From positions 1,178,001 to 1,242,000 of the forward strand of contig OZ220494.1 of the NCBI GenBank assembly GCA_965116215.1: a stretch of DNA of 64,000 nt, read 5' to 3'. The stretch comes from CBDBKL01 sp965116215. Its GTDB lineage: Bacteria > Bdellovibrionota > Bdellovibrionia > Bdellovibrionales > JAKFYE01. The notes beneath the pieces are model-generated. The model was given only the letters and a program-made list of their open reading frames with translations, was not told the DNA's origin and did no database searches. How positions within the stretch are numbered: position 1 is the first letter of the stretch; each line of letters begins with the position of its first letter. Of the stretch, positions 45,580 through 54,265 are shown one piece after another. The translations under genes were made by a program, and so were the position numbers.

Positions 45580-47379
45580 ATGTATTTGAAATGGATAGCC
45601 AGTGCTCTTACCTCTAATGATACCAAAAACAAAAAGGCAGCTATTTTCTTAAAGAAGATAGGCAAAAAAAAACAGCAAAAGGGAATCAAAAGACACCTCA
45701 GTTCCACTGCCTCAAACGACAAAAGAACTGATAAACAAGACCATCAATCGAATGAATCGTTACAACGTATTCAAATTGCAACACGGGGGAGTGACCTTGC
45801 TCTATATCAGACAGAACTTGTCATAGAATTATTAAAAGAACATCAAATTGAAGGGATAAAAAAAATTGTAAAAACACAAGGGGATAAAAACCAAGAAAGC
45901 TTTTGTCATTTATCTGGAGATGGATTTTTTACAAAAGAGCTGGAGTTAGAATTACTCTCTGGAGAGAGCGACTTAGCTGTTCACTCTGCAAAAGATCTTC
46001 CTTCATTACAACATGCTCAACTCCCATGGGGTGTTATCTCCCCAAGAGGAAGCACAAAAGACTTGCTTATAGCTCATTCCCACTTTAAAGAACTAGAAGT
46101 TCCACGAATAGGAACAGGATCCCCCAGACGTAGGGCTCAAATTTTAAAGCACTATCCCAAATCCCGCCTCATTGATCTCAGGGGAAATATTCCAACTCGA
46201 ATTGAAAAACTCAAAAACAAAGATTATGACGCCATAGTTTTGGCAAAAATAGCTTTAGAAAGGCTGAATCTTTTAGACACAATAAAAGATCAGGGGTTAC
46301 ATATACAGGAACTCGATGAAATTACAGCACCAGGGCAGGGATTGATCGCTGTACAGGCCAACCAGAGTACAGAGCAGATTCTTAACAAGATTATAGATCT
46401 AGAACTGACACAGATTGTTTACGCTGAAAAATCCGTACTTGAAGCCCTAGGCAGTGGATGCCATACGCCCGTAGGTGCTCACTGCAAAAGAGAAAACTCT
46501 TCTTTTTTCTTTCAATACTTTGGGGAAATCAAAAAGGGAAAATATCATACAATTCAAACAAAGGGCAAAACGCTTTCTGAATCTCTCTCTCATCTTTTAG
46601 TAAAAATAACTGAAGCAACAAAAAAAGAAATACCGAAAGAATCTGATCTGAGCCACAAAAAGTTAAAACTTTACCTCTGTATTCCACTACCAAGATATTT
46701 CAATGCTGCTAGAATTTGTGCTCAAAAAGGGGCTACAGCACTTCCCCTGCCAATGACTCAAATAAAAATCAGTTATAATATAAAACAATTTGAAACTATA
46801 ATTGAATCCCTTCATGAATTTGAGGGCATACTTTTTACAAGTGTTATTGGTGTTCAGACCTTTTGTAATGAGCTGTCCAAAGAACACTCGCTACCTGAGA
46901 CTCTCAAAGATATCCCATTATTTGCAATTGGCCAAGCCACTGCCTCCAAGATAGAAGAGTACAAAGTCAAAGCGACAGGCATATCCAGACATCCCTATGC
47001 ACAGGGACTGACAGCTCTCTTAAAAGAATATGGCCAAACAAGACCCTTTCTTTTCCCTGGCACAAAGGATTCCTTGCTGCTCACATTTTTAAAACAAGAA
47101 GATATTCGTCACTTTTTTTTGGAGATGTATCGCTCCTATCCCTACAGAGGCCCACTAAAAGTCACCCGACTTGAACCTCACGATCGAGTTCTTTTTACAA
47201 GCCCTTCCTCAGTTCGAGAGTTTATCTACCAATATAAAGTAAACATAGATATTCAAACTCTTAATTTATATGCTATAGGAGATGCAACGGCTCAAGCTTT
47301 AGAACGAGCGGGGTTTAAGGCAATGATTCCAGATCAGACAGGAAACATGGAGTCTCTTATTGAAAAGGCAATGACATGA
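45580..47379 (+). CDS. hemC: Fused porphobilinogen deaminase and uroporphyrinogen-III synthase (HemC-HemD)
   Basis: 599 residues catalysing two consecutive steps: four porphobilinogen to hydroxymethylbilane (HemC), then closure to uroporphyrinogen III (HemD). The HemC part starts near residue 64 (IQIATRGSDLALYQTELV), with SAKDLPS, GTGSPRRRAQ and the cofactor cysteine in LGSGCHTPVG (about C294). The HemD part covers about 365-599 (GILFTSVIGVQTF, FPGTKDSLL, FTSPSSVREF, YAIGDATAQALERAG). The first 63 residues are a lysine-rich extension with no family match, which is odd; no alternative start with a ribosome-binding site was seen. A HemC-HemD fusion is known from Leptospira. Confidence 0.94.
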   Translation: MYLKWIASALTSNDTKNKKAAIFLKKIGKKKQQKGIKRHLSSTASNDKRTDKQDHQSNESLQRIQIATRGSDLALYQTELVIELLKEHQIEGIKKIVKTQGDKNQESFCHLSGDGFFTKELELELLSGESDLAVHSAKDLPSLQHAQLPWGVISPRGSTKDLLIAHSHFKELEVPRIGTGSPRRRAQILKHYPKSRLIDLRGNIPTRIEKLKNKDYDAIVLAKIALERLNLLDTIKDQGLHIQELDEITAPGQGLIAVQANQSTEQILNKIIDLELTQIVYAEKSVLEALGSGCHTPVGAHCKRENSSFFFQYFGEIKKGKYHTIQTKGKTLSESLSHLLVKITEATKKEIPKESDLSHKKLKLYLCIPLPRYFNAARICAQKGATALPLPMTQIKISYNIKQFETIIESLHEFEGILFTSVIGVQTFCNELSKEHSLPETLKDIPLFAIGQATASKIEEYKVKATGISRHPYAQGLTALLKEYGQTRPFLFPGTKDSLLLTFLKQEDIRHFFLEMYRSYPYRGPLKVTRLEPHDRVLFTSPSSVREFIYQYKVNIDIQTLNLYAIGDATAQALERAGFKAMIPDQTGNMESLIEKAMT

Positions 47380-48662
47380 ATATTGAAAATTCAAAAGTCC
47401 TATTTAATAAATCCAAAACCCTAGCCCCTGCCGGTGTTCACTCTCCAGTCCGTGCCTTTCAAGCTGTCGGAGGAACCCCTCTTTTTTTTGATAAAGGAAA
47501 AGGGGCGCATATTTGGGACGTTGATGGAAATGTATATATTGACTTCTGTATGTGCTGGGGGGCTCTATCCCTAGGACATTCTCATCCCCATGTCATTTCC
47601 GCCATTCAAGAGCAGACGACAAAAGGAACACACTTTGGAACACCAACAACTCTTGATGTCAAACTGGCCGAGATGATTCTAGAGTCCATTGCTCCTTTTG
47701 AAAAAATCCGCTTCGTTAATTCGGGAACTGAGGCTGTAATGACAGCGATAAGATTAGCACGAGGCTACACTGGGAAAACGAAAATTATAAAAGTTAACGG
47801 GGCCTATCATGGCCATACAGACTCTCTTCTCATTTCCTCCGGATCTGGGTTATCCACTCACGGAATCAGTTCTTCAGCAGGAGTTCCTCAATTTTTTACA
47901 AAAAATACACTGATTATTCCTTTTAATAATGAAACCGTACTCAAAGAAACTTTTAAAAAATACGGAGATGATATCGCCGCTATTATTATAGAACCTGTAA
48001 TGGCTAATAATGGTCTATTCCAACATTCTCCTTCTTACATTCAGCTCTGCAGAGAGCTGACAAAAAAATATAGCTCTTTATTTTTATTTGATGAAGTCAT
48101 TACTGGATTTAGAGTGAATGAAGGAGGAGCACAGTCCCTGTATCACATTCAACCAGATATTGGCACCTATGGGAAAATTATTGGAGGCGGACTTCCCATT
48201 GGGGCTATTGCCGCCTCTTCAGAAATAATGGATCATCTCGCTCCCTTGGGTCCTGTTTATCAAGCCGGAACATTGAGTGGAAACCCTCTAGCCATGGCTT
48301 CTGGGTTAGCCACTCTAAAAGAAATGAAAACAAATAACTACTATAAGAACATAGAAACTCTAGGGTCTTACTTAGATCAAAAAGTTAAAAGATTAAAATC
48401 GATTTTCTATAAACGCATCAGTGGAATTTTTTGGTTTTGTATGAGTTCACAGAATGAACCTCAGTCACCTGATAATATACATTCTAAAGCAAAAGAAGCA
48501 TATAGGCATTATTACCACCATCTTCTCAATAAAGGCATTTACCTTCCTCCGTCACCTTATGAGGTTTTATTCCTAAGCTCAGCTCACACTATAGAAGACA
48601 TTGATTCTTTGTTTAATGCCTTAGAATCTCTCAACGAAACCTCAGGAGATAAGCTGTTATGA
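47376..48662 (+). CDS. hemL: Glutamate-1-semialdehyde 2,1-aminomutase
   Basis: Pyridoxal-phosphate enzyme that converts glutamate-1-semialdehyde to 5-aminolevulinate, the step after HemA. 428 residues, starting by a four-base ATGA overlap with hemCD. Family marks include LAPAGVHSPVRAFQAVGGTPLF, the FVNSGTEAVMTAIRLARG region, NGAYHGHTD, LFDEVITGFR and the PLP lysine in TYGKIIGGGLPIGA (about K267). GTLSGNPLAM is also present. Order in the operon does not follow the reaction order. It overlaps the next gene by four bases. Confidence 0.97.
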   Translation: MNIENSKVLFNKSKTLAPAGVHSPVRAFQAVGGTPLFFDKGKGAHIWDVDGNVYIDFCMCWGALSLGHSHPHVISAIQEQTTKGTHFGTPTTLDVKLAEMILESIAPFEKIRFVNSGTEAVMTAIRLARGYTGKTKIIKVNGAYHGHTDSLLISSGSGLSTHGISSSAGVPQFFTKNTLIIPFNNETVLKETFKKYGDDIAAIIIEPVMANNGLFQHSPSYIQLCRELTKKYSSLFLFDEVITGFRVNEGGAQSLYHIQPDIGTYGKIIGGGLPIGAIAASSEIMDHLAPLGPVYQAGTLSGNPLAMASGLATLKEMKTNNYYKNIETLGSYLDQKVKRLKSIFYKRISGIFWFCMSSQNEPQSPDNIHSKAKEAYRHYYHHLLNKGIYLPPSPYEVLFLSSAHTIEDIDSLFNALESLNETSGDKLL

Positions 48663-49558
48663 AGCGAAGCCATATCTGGATTCTCATATTTTTGAGTATT
48701 TTTACATTTGCTCAAATTATTTGGTGGGCCTACTTGATTACAAGTCAGCAAGAATCAATTGCTACCTTAGAAGGTACTCCCTCTGCATTTTTAAAATCTC
48801 AAGATTATAAAACTATGATTATCTTTGAAGCTCTTTTCTTTCTATGTATCTGGAGCTTTGGATTTTTTTTATTCTATAAATCTTTTAAAATGCAACACAG
48901 GCTCCAAGAGCAAAAAGAAGATTTTCTATCTGCTATTACACATGAACTCAATACACCCATTGCCAATATTCAATTGTGCTTTGAAACACTTGAAAGGTCT
49001 AACCTACCTCCAGAAAAAATAAAAACATACACACATCGCGGCCTTAAAGAAACAGAGAGGTTATTTACAGAGATTAAATCTATTTTAAAACTTAATGAAG
49101 ATCTTATAAATAGAAAAGGACATCGAGAAACTTTAGAGAATATTTTTGAGAGAATAAAACAAGATTTTCAAAATGAACGCTCAAGACTTCAATTTATATC
49201 AAAAAATAACCTCTCTAAAATAAAAGCCCCCAGTACAGAGATGGAAATCATTTTAAAAAATCTATTATCTAATGCCCTGAAGTTTTCAAGTGAAAAAGTG
49301 GAAATTGAAGCTCATAGAGTATCGCATAATAAGGCCAGATTAGAAATTCGAGATTCTGGCATTGGCTTTGATCCTTCTGAACAAATAAAAACAGCTTTTT
49401 ACAAAGGACGTTTTTCTAAAAAGTTTGAATTCAAAGGGACGGGATTGGGGTTAACTCTGGCAGATCGTATAGCACGACGTACAGGAATATCTATAAACAT
49501 TACAAGCTCTGGTTTTCAAAAAGGAACGTTAGCTATTATTAAATGGAGCCCTATTTAA
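48659..49558 (+). CDS. Sensor histidine kinase inside the heme operon (HemK-type context)
   Basis: 299 residues. Two membrane helices (about 7-27 and 57-75) enclose a short periplasmic loop of about 30 residues, too small for a large sensor domain. HisKA contains FLSAITHELNTPIANIQ with the phosphorylated histidine near residue 97. HATPase_c shows the N box LKNLLSNALKFS, the G1 box IRDSGIGFDP and GTGLGLTLADRIA. The start overlaps hemL by four bases and the stop overlaps the regulator by one base, so it is cotranslated with heme genes. In Leptospira the HemKR system is encoded in the heme cluster and controls heme metabolism; the same role is inferred here. Confidence 0.9.
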   Translation: MKRSHIWILIFLSIFTFAQIIWWAYLITSQQESIATLEGTPSAFLKSQDYKTMIIFEALFFLCIWSFGFFLFYKSFKMQHRLQEQKEDFLSAITHELNTPIANIQLCFETLERSNLPPEKIKTYTHRGLKETERLFTEIKSILKLNEDLINRKGHRETLENIFERIKQDFQNERSRLQFISKNNLSKIKAPSTEMEIILKNLLSNALKFSSEKVEIEAHRVSHNKARLEIRDSGIGFDPSEQIKTAFYKGRFSKKFEFKGTGLGLTLADRIARRTGISINITSSGFQKGTLAIIKWSPI

Positions 49559-50238
49559 TGAAAAAACATATCTTCCTTATTGATGATGATGAGTCACTTG
49601 GTCTGACGCTTAAAGAAAATCTGGAATATGAAGGATATAAAGTCACATGGGTCCAAGATGGAAAGGAGGCACAGAGTAAAATAAAGTCCTCTATCTTTGA
49701 TCTCATTGTTTTAGATGTCATGTTACCAGAAATCACAGGACTCGACCTCTTAACTCAGCTAAGAATGACCCATACGACCCCCGTCATTATGATATCAGCT
49801 AAGGGTTCAGCTCAAGACCGTATTAAAGGTTTAATGCTCAAAGCAGATGATTATCTCTCCAAGCCCTTTCACCTTAAGGAGTTTATTTTAAGAGTTCAGT
49901 CTCAGTTAAGACGACCCCATTCACCCAATAAGAAAGAAGCATTCAACATTGGCTCCTCATATGTTAATTTGAGTCAAAGAAAAATTGTCTTTCATAATAA
50001 GAAAATAGAGCTTCTAACGAAAAGAGAAGTTCAGCTTCTTCAGGTCCTTTATAATCATAGTGGTTCTGTGATCAGTCGCGATAAAATCATCGTCTCCGTT
50101 TGGCAAAACTCATACACCTCATCCACTCGCACAGTCGATAATTGTATACTCCGACTCCGAAAACTCTTAGAGCCTGATCCATCAAACCCCCAATATATTC
50201 TTTCCCAACGCGGAGTGGGCTATAGTTTAAATATATAA
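49558..50238 (+). CDS. OmpR-family response regulator, partner of the kinase
   Basis: 226 residues from the ATG at 49558, sharing one base with the kinase stop (TAATG); the longer frame from 49543 is less likely. The receiver domain has the acidic pair in FLIDDDESLG, the phosphorylated aspartate in LIVLDVMLPEITG (about D51), VIMISAK and KADDYLSKPF. The C-terminal winged helix (about 128-225) includes LTKREVQLLQVLYNHSGSVISRDKI and STRTVDNCILRLRKLL. It probably acts on its own operon and other heme or iron genes. Confidence 0.93.
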   Translation: MKKHIFLIDDDESLGLTLKENLEYEGYKVTWVQDGKEAQSKIKSSIFDLIVLDVMLPEITGLDLLTQLRMTHTTPVIMISAKGSAQDRIKGLMLKADDYLSKPFHLKEFILRVQSQLRRPHSPNKKEAFNIGSSYVNLSQRKIVFHNKKIELLTKREVQLLQVLYNHSGSVISRDKIIVSVWQNSYTSSTRTVDNCILRLRKLLEPDPSNPQYILSQRGVGYSLNI

Positions 50239-50417
50239 TGAGGTTCATCACATTTGAACAATACCTTTCTATAAGAAAAGATATCTGTTTTATACAATTA
50301 TTACGATGGGTTAACCCCTATAAAAGCCCACCCAAAATGTCGGGGCTACAATGAATGGGCTGATGAAGATAAAACACTACATCATCTCCAGCAGATGATG
50401 TATCAATATCTAAACCA

Positions 50418-51464
50418 ATGGATATGAAAATGAACAACAGCTTTATAAATGCAATATATGGTGAAAATACACAGTCCATACCTGTTTGGTTCATGAGACA
50501 AGCAGGTCGTTATTTACCTGAGTATATGAAAATGAAAACAGAATATACCTTTAGGGAAATGAGTCAAACCCCTGAACTCATAAAAAAGGTGACACTACTG
50601 CCATTTCAAAAATATGACTTAGATGCAGCTATTCTATTTTCAGACATTCTCACCTGTCTAGAGCATATGGGCTCACTCTTTGAATTTACAGAAACTGGTC
50701 CTCAATTAGAAGATTTTGGCCCTGATGCATTGCTGTCCTTGAATTCATTCACTCCTCATAAAGATCTCCATTTTGTAGGGGAAGGATTACAATTAATAAA
50801 AAATGAATTAAGAGATAAACCTATTATAGGGTTTATTGGTGCTCCTTACACTTTAGCCTCCTATATTTTAGAGGGACAGAGTTCAAGAGACTTTAAAAAT
50901 ACACGAGCCTTCTTAAAAAAGAATCCCACAGATTTCAAAAGAGCACTTGATATATTAGCAGAAAATCTTTCCAAATATCTTAGCTTTCAAGTTCAAAATG
51001 GTGTTTCAGCTATACAAATTTTTGATTCATGGGGAGGGTTTTTAGACCTAGAGACATACACAAAGCATATCCTCCCCTCTCTCCAAAGACTGATTGAAAC
51101 TTTTAAAAGTAAACATAACGTCCCTGTCATACTCTACGCCCAACCCACGTACCATCTCTTACCCGCCCTAGTACAGAGTCAAGCTGATGTTCTGAGTGTA
51201 GACTGGAGAAAAAATATGGGCGATTATTTTATCGAAATAGATACTCTATCTAATAAGAAACTCTCCTTACAGGGAAATATAGATCCTATCTCAATGACTC
51301 TACCCTTTGAGCATATAAAAAAAGATGTCCTATCCCTTTTAGATTCCGTGAAAGAGGTTGGTGCATTGAATCGATTTATTTTTAATGTGGGACATGGATT
51401 AACGCCGAAAACATCTACTGATACTGTTGGACAAGTTCTGAACTGTGTTCATAAATATAGATAA
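50418..51464 (+). CDS. hemE: Uroporphyrinogen decarboxylase
   Basis: Decarboxylates the four acetate side chains of uroporphyrinogen III to give coproporphyrinogen III. 348 residues, standard length. The signature PVWFMRQAGRYLPEYM (about 21-36) is intact, DAAILFSDILTCLEHMG holds the catalytic aspartate, and IGAPYTLASYILEG and NVGHGLTPKT are also present. Several in-frame ATGs lie at the start (50418, 50424, 50430); the third, MNNSFINAIYG, is the closest to the family. It follows the regulator after a 179-bp gap, long enough for its own promoter. Confidence 0.97.
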   Translation: MDMKMNNSFINAIYGENTQSIPVWFMRQAGRYLPEYMKMKTEYTFREMSQTPELIKKVTLLPFQKYDLDAAILFSDILTCLEHMGSLFEFTETGPQLEDFGPDALLSLNSFTPHKDLHFVGEGLQLIKNELRDKPIIGFIGAPYTLASYILEGQSSRDFKNTRAFLKKNPTDFKRALDILAENLSKYLSFQVQNGVSAIQIFDSWGGFLDLETYTKHILPSLQRLIETFKSKHNVPVILYAQPTYHLLPALVQSQADVLSVDWRKNMGDYFIEIDTLSNKKLSLQGNIDPISMTLPFEHIKKDVLSLLDSVKEVGALNRFIFNVGHGLTPKTSTDTVGQVLNCVHKYR

Positions 51465-51605
51465 AAGTGAGAATGCAGAAGATAAAGACAAGTTTACAAA
51501 CAAAAGTTGGGATTTTTACAAATGCTCTTTATTATACCCCCTCTAAATACTTATCTAGAATGAAGCGTTTAAATATGTTTAGAAATAATAACAACAGGTA
51601 ATCAT

Positions 51606-52895
51606 ATGAAAGTGGCCATTATTGGAGCGGGAATTTCCGGTCTCACTTTAGCCTATCGATTAAAAACATATGGAATTGAAACAGAGATTTTTGAAGCTAA
51701 TACATCTTCAGGGGGGTATATTCAATCTCTAAAAGAAGGGGGCTATTTAATAGAAGCTGGCCCTCAGTCCTTTTTAAACACCGAGCCGATGACCCTGCAA
51801 TTGATTTCAGACCTGAATCTCAATTCTCAACTCCTGTTTGCCAATCCTGACTCTCGATTGAGATATATTTATTACAACAATGTATTAAATAAAATTCACC
51901 CCATCTCTCTTATAAAGTCCAATTATATAAGCCTCAAAGCAAAGGCTCGTGTCCTCCTAGAACCCATAACCTTTCTACAAAAAACTATTGAAAACGAAAG
52001 TGTCGAATCCTTTTTTGCACGTCGCTTTGGTCAAGAGATAACAAATAAAATAATTCGCCCCCTATGTATTGGTATTTTTGCTTCAGATATTTCCGAACTC
52101 CTTATGAATAAATCATTTCCTCATATTAAAAATATAGAAAATACATCTAAGAGTCTGTTGTTTCACTTTTTTAAAAAAAGAGGCAATCCACCTTCCCTGC
52201 AAACCTTTAAACAAGGACTTTCAACGCTTACAAATAAGTTAACTGAATCTGTATCTGATATACTGAAAACCAACTCTCCAGTTTATGAAGTTAAAAAATC
52301 AAAAAACAATTGGTCTATAAATCATGAACTCTTTGAGCATGTTGTCTTTAGTGTGGGCCCCAATGCTTTTTCAAAAATCAATATCTCTGATGTTCCTACG
52401 GGCGACCTCTCTCTTCCCCATACTCCTCTCGTCTCTTGCAGTTTAGGTATTGAAGGCTCTATTCCCTATAAAGGATTTGGCACACTTATTCATCCTCATC
52501 ACCGCCGAAAAACCTTAGGCTTCCTTCATTCCTCAGATATTTTTACCGATCGTACACCAAAAGGGAAGTCGCTTCTTACTAGCTTTGTGGGTGGCTCTTA
52601 TCACCCGGAAGTTTTAGAGTGGGAAGACTCCAAAATACTGAATACTGTTTTAGATGACTTAAAATCTGTTTATGGATGGGAGCCCTCCGTGGAAAAAATA
52701 TGGATTTTTAGACATACCGATGGCCTCTGTCGATACAATACACATTACTTAAAAAGATTGCACACATTGATCCAGAGATTAGAAAAGGCTGGGGGACTCC
52801 ATTTAAATTCTCACCTTGTTGAAGGTGTTTCTATAAATCATCAAATTCGACGCTCTTTAGCTCTTGGAGATCAGCTTCATAAACTATGTCTATAA
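51606..52895 (+). CDS. hemY: Protoporphyrinogen oxidase (HemY/PPOX type)
   Basis: A FAD enzyme that oxidises protoporphyrinogen IX to protoporphyrin IX (HemY type, also known to work as coproporphyrinogen oxidase in some bacteria). 429 residues. The N-terminal FAD-binding motif is VAIIGAGISGLTLAYRL, followed by EIFEANTSSGGYIQS and YLIEAGPQSFL. The second FAD contact near the C-terminus is not obvious, and the last part is shorter than in the usual 450-470-residue members. AGGTAATC lies before the ATG. It ends the heme cluster; hemB, hemN/hemF and hemH are absent from this window. Confidence 0.9.
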   Translation: MKVAIIGAGISGLTLAYRLKTYGIETEIFEANTSSGGYIQSLKEGGYLIEAGPQSFLNTEPMTLQLISDLNLNSQLLFANPDSRLRYIYYNNVLNKIHPISLIKSNYISLKAKARVLLEPITFLQKTIENESVESFFARRFGQEITNKIIRPLCIGIFASDISELLMNKSFPHIKNIENTSKSLLFHFFKKRGNPPSLQTFKQGLSTLTNKLTESVSDILKTNSPVYEVKKSKNNWSINHELFEHVVFSVGPNAFSKINISDVPTGDLSLPHTPLVSCSLGIEGSIPYKGFGTLIHPHHRRKTLGFLHSSDIFTDRTPKGKSLLTSFVGGSYHPEVLEWEDSKILNTVLDDLKSVYGWEPSVEKIWIFRHTDGLCRYNTHYLKRLHTLIQRLEKAGGLHLNSHLVEGVSINHQIRRSLALGDQLHKLCL

Positions 52896-53020
52896 AACTT
52901 ACCCTTTCCTCTTTTCAAATAAGAATATTTATAGGCTTATATCAATCATCATGAGATAGAATAATAATATTTGAAATATAGCTTGGAATTGGATAGATCA
53001 CGGCCTTAAAAAGGACAACA

Positions 53021-53446
53021 TTGAAAACAACAATTATGAGATATTTTATTTTTATATTTATTATCTTAGGCTGTACCCATCAGCCTCTTAAAAACTTTCA
53101 AAAAGTCGAAAGAGGAATGGATAAAGGGAGAGTTATTCATCTTCTTGGTGGACCTCAACGCTCAATACGCTTTGACGGAAAAGATATTTGGCTCTATCGA
53201 TTTTATCAAAAGGAAACTTGGGTAAAAAAAGAAGTCAGTTTCAAAAATGGATTTGTTGACTATTTTGGTCCACCAAAAACAAAAAGGAAACGAACAACAG
53301 GTAGTCTCTCTAAACAACAACAAATACGTGTTTGGCCTTGGGAAAACTCTAAAGAACGACTGAGACGAAAAATCAAAAATAATAACATTGAAATTTTAGG
53401 AGAAAAGTTCATCAGTATAGAAGAGTTTAACTCTTCAACCGACTGA
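53021..53446 (+). CDS. BamE/SmpA-like lipoprotein
   Basis: 141 residues with a TTG start well placed after AAAGGA (an in-frame ATG follows at 53036). The lipobox IILGC ends the signal peptide at about residue 18. The mature part has the BamE-like pattern: VERGMDKGRVIHLLGGPQRS, where the Gly-Met and G-P are typical, then DIWLYRFYQKETWVKKEVSFKNGFVDYFG. The C-terminal 60 residues are basic and not part of that domain. A role in the outer-membrane assembly machinery is only suggested by the domain. It is a single gene. Confidence 0.75.
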   Translation: MKTTIMRYFIFIFIILGCTHQPLKNFQKVERGMDKGRVIHLLGGPQRSIRFDGKDIWLYRFYQKETWVKKEVSFKNGFVDYFGPPKTKRKRTTGSLSKQQQIRVWPWENSKERLRRKIKNNNIEILGEKFISIEEFNSSTD

Positions 53447-53590
53447 CGAGATTAAAGAGATGGGCCAAGATTTGCATTCAATATAAAAAATGACTATCCA
53501 TTGATTGTATAATATATAGTGATTCAAACTTGATAGGATAGCTTCCTAAAAAGTTAGTAGTTCCCTTTTTAAGTCTATAACTTCATTTGT

Positions 53591-54166
53591 TTAATCTTTA
53601 TAAATAGAAGATTGTTCCCAATGGATCTTAAAGGGTTCATTTTTAATTCTCTGTATAAGCACACTGGCTTTAACAGGATTAATATGTTTTATAATAACAG
53701 TCCCATCTTTTATTGAATTCATTATATTATTGACGTCCCAAACAAATTTAGAATCTGTGATAGCGTCCTTTAAAGCTAATCTTAATTCTTCAGAGTCAAT
53801 ATGACTAACAGTCACATCATAAAAAAACTCGCCCTCTCTAGCCGAAGACTCTTCTGAATTAGCAAATTCCTCAATATCATCTAAGTCAGAGTCTTGTTCG
53901 GCAGAAGAGTAAGAGGGGGGGGGATTATCAGAATCTTCATGGTCTTCATTGGAGGAGGATCGTTCTTCTTTAAAAGACTCTCCCTCATCTAGAGATTCAC
54001 CATATTCTTCAAAGTCTCCAGATGGAGACGAAAGGTTTTCGTCAAATTGTTGATCAGATTTGGAAACATTCTGAGAAGAATCTAATAGGGCATCACACTG
54101 AGGGCATTGAGTCCCCTCAAAGAACTCAACTATTTTTGCTCCACACTCAAGACATTCTTGGCTCAT
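53591..54166 (-). CDS. Zinc-ribbon protein with an acidic linker
   Basis: 191 residues from MSQECLECGAK (54166), where GGGGAG lies six bases upstream; a longer frame begins 13 codons earlier. The first 30 residues hold two CxxC pairs (CLECG and CPQCD), a zinc ribbon. Residues about 35-115 are almost wholly D, E, S and G, so very acidic and probably disordered. The C-terminal 75 residues form a compact domain (VSHIDSEELRLALKDAI and VIIKHINPVKASVLIQRI) of unknown kind. No signal peptide is present. It lies just downstream of secA on the same strand, 100 bp apart. Confidence 0.7.
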   Translation of the reverse strand: MSQECLECGAKIVEFFEGTQCPQCDALLDSSQNVSKSDQQFDENLSSPSGDFEEYGESLDEGESFKEERSSSNEDHEDSDNPPPSYSSAEQDSDLDDIEEFANSEESSAREGEFFYDVTVSHIDSEELRLALKDAITDSKFVWDVNNIMNSIKDGTVIIKHINPVKASVLIQRIKNEPFKIHWEQSSIYKD

Positions 54167-54265
54167 AAAAATCTCCCCTCTATTTATCGGTATTTTATAG
54201 ATCACCTTAAATGATAATTCAGAAGGATGTTATTAAACAAAGCCCTACATATACTCACTTGTTCA

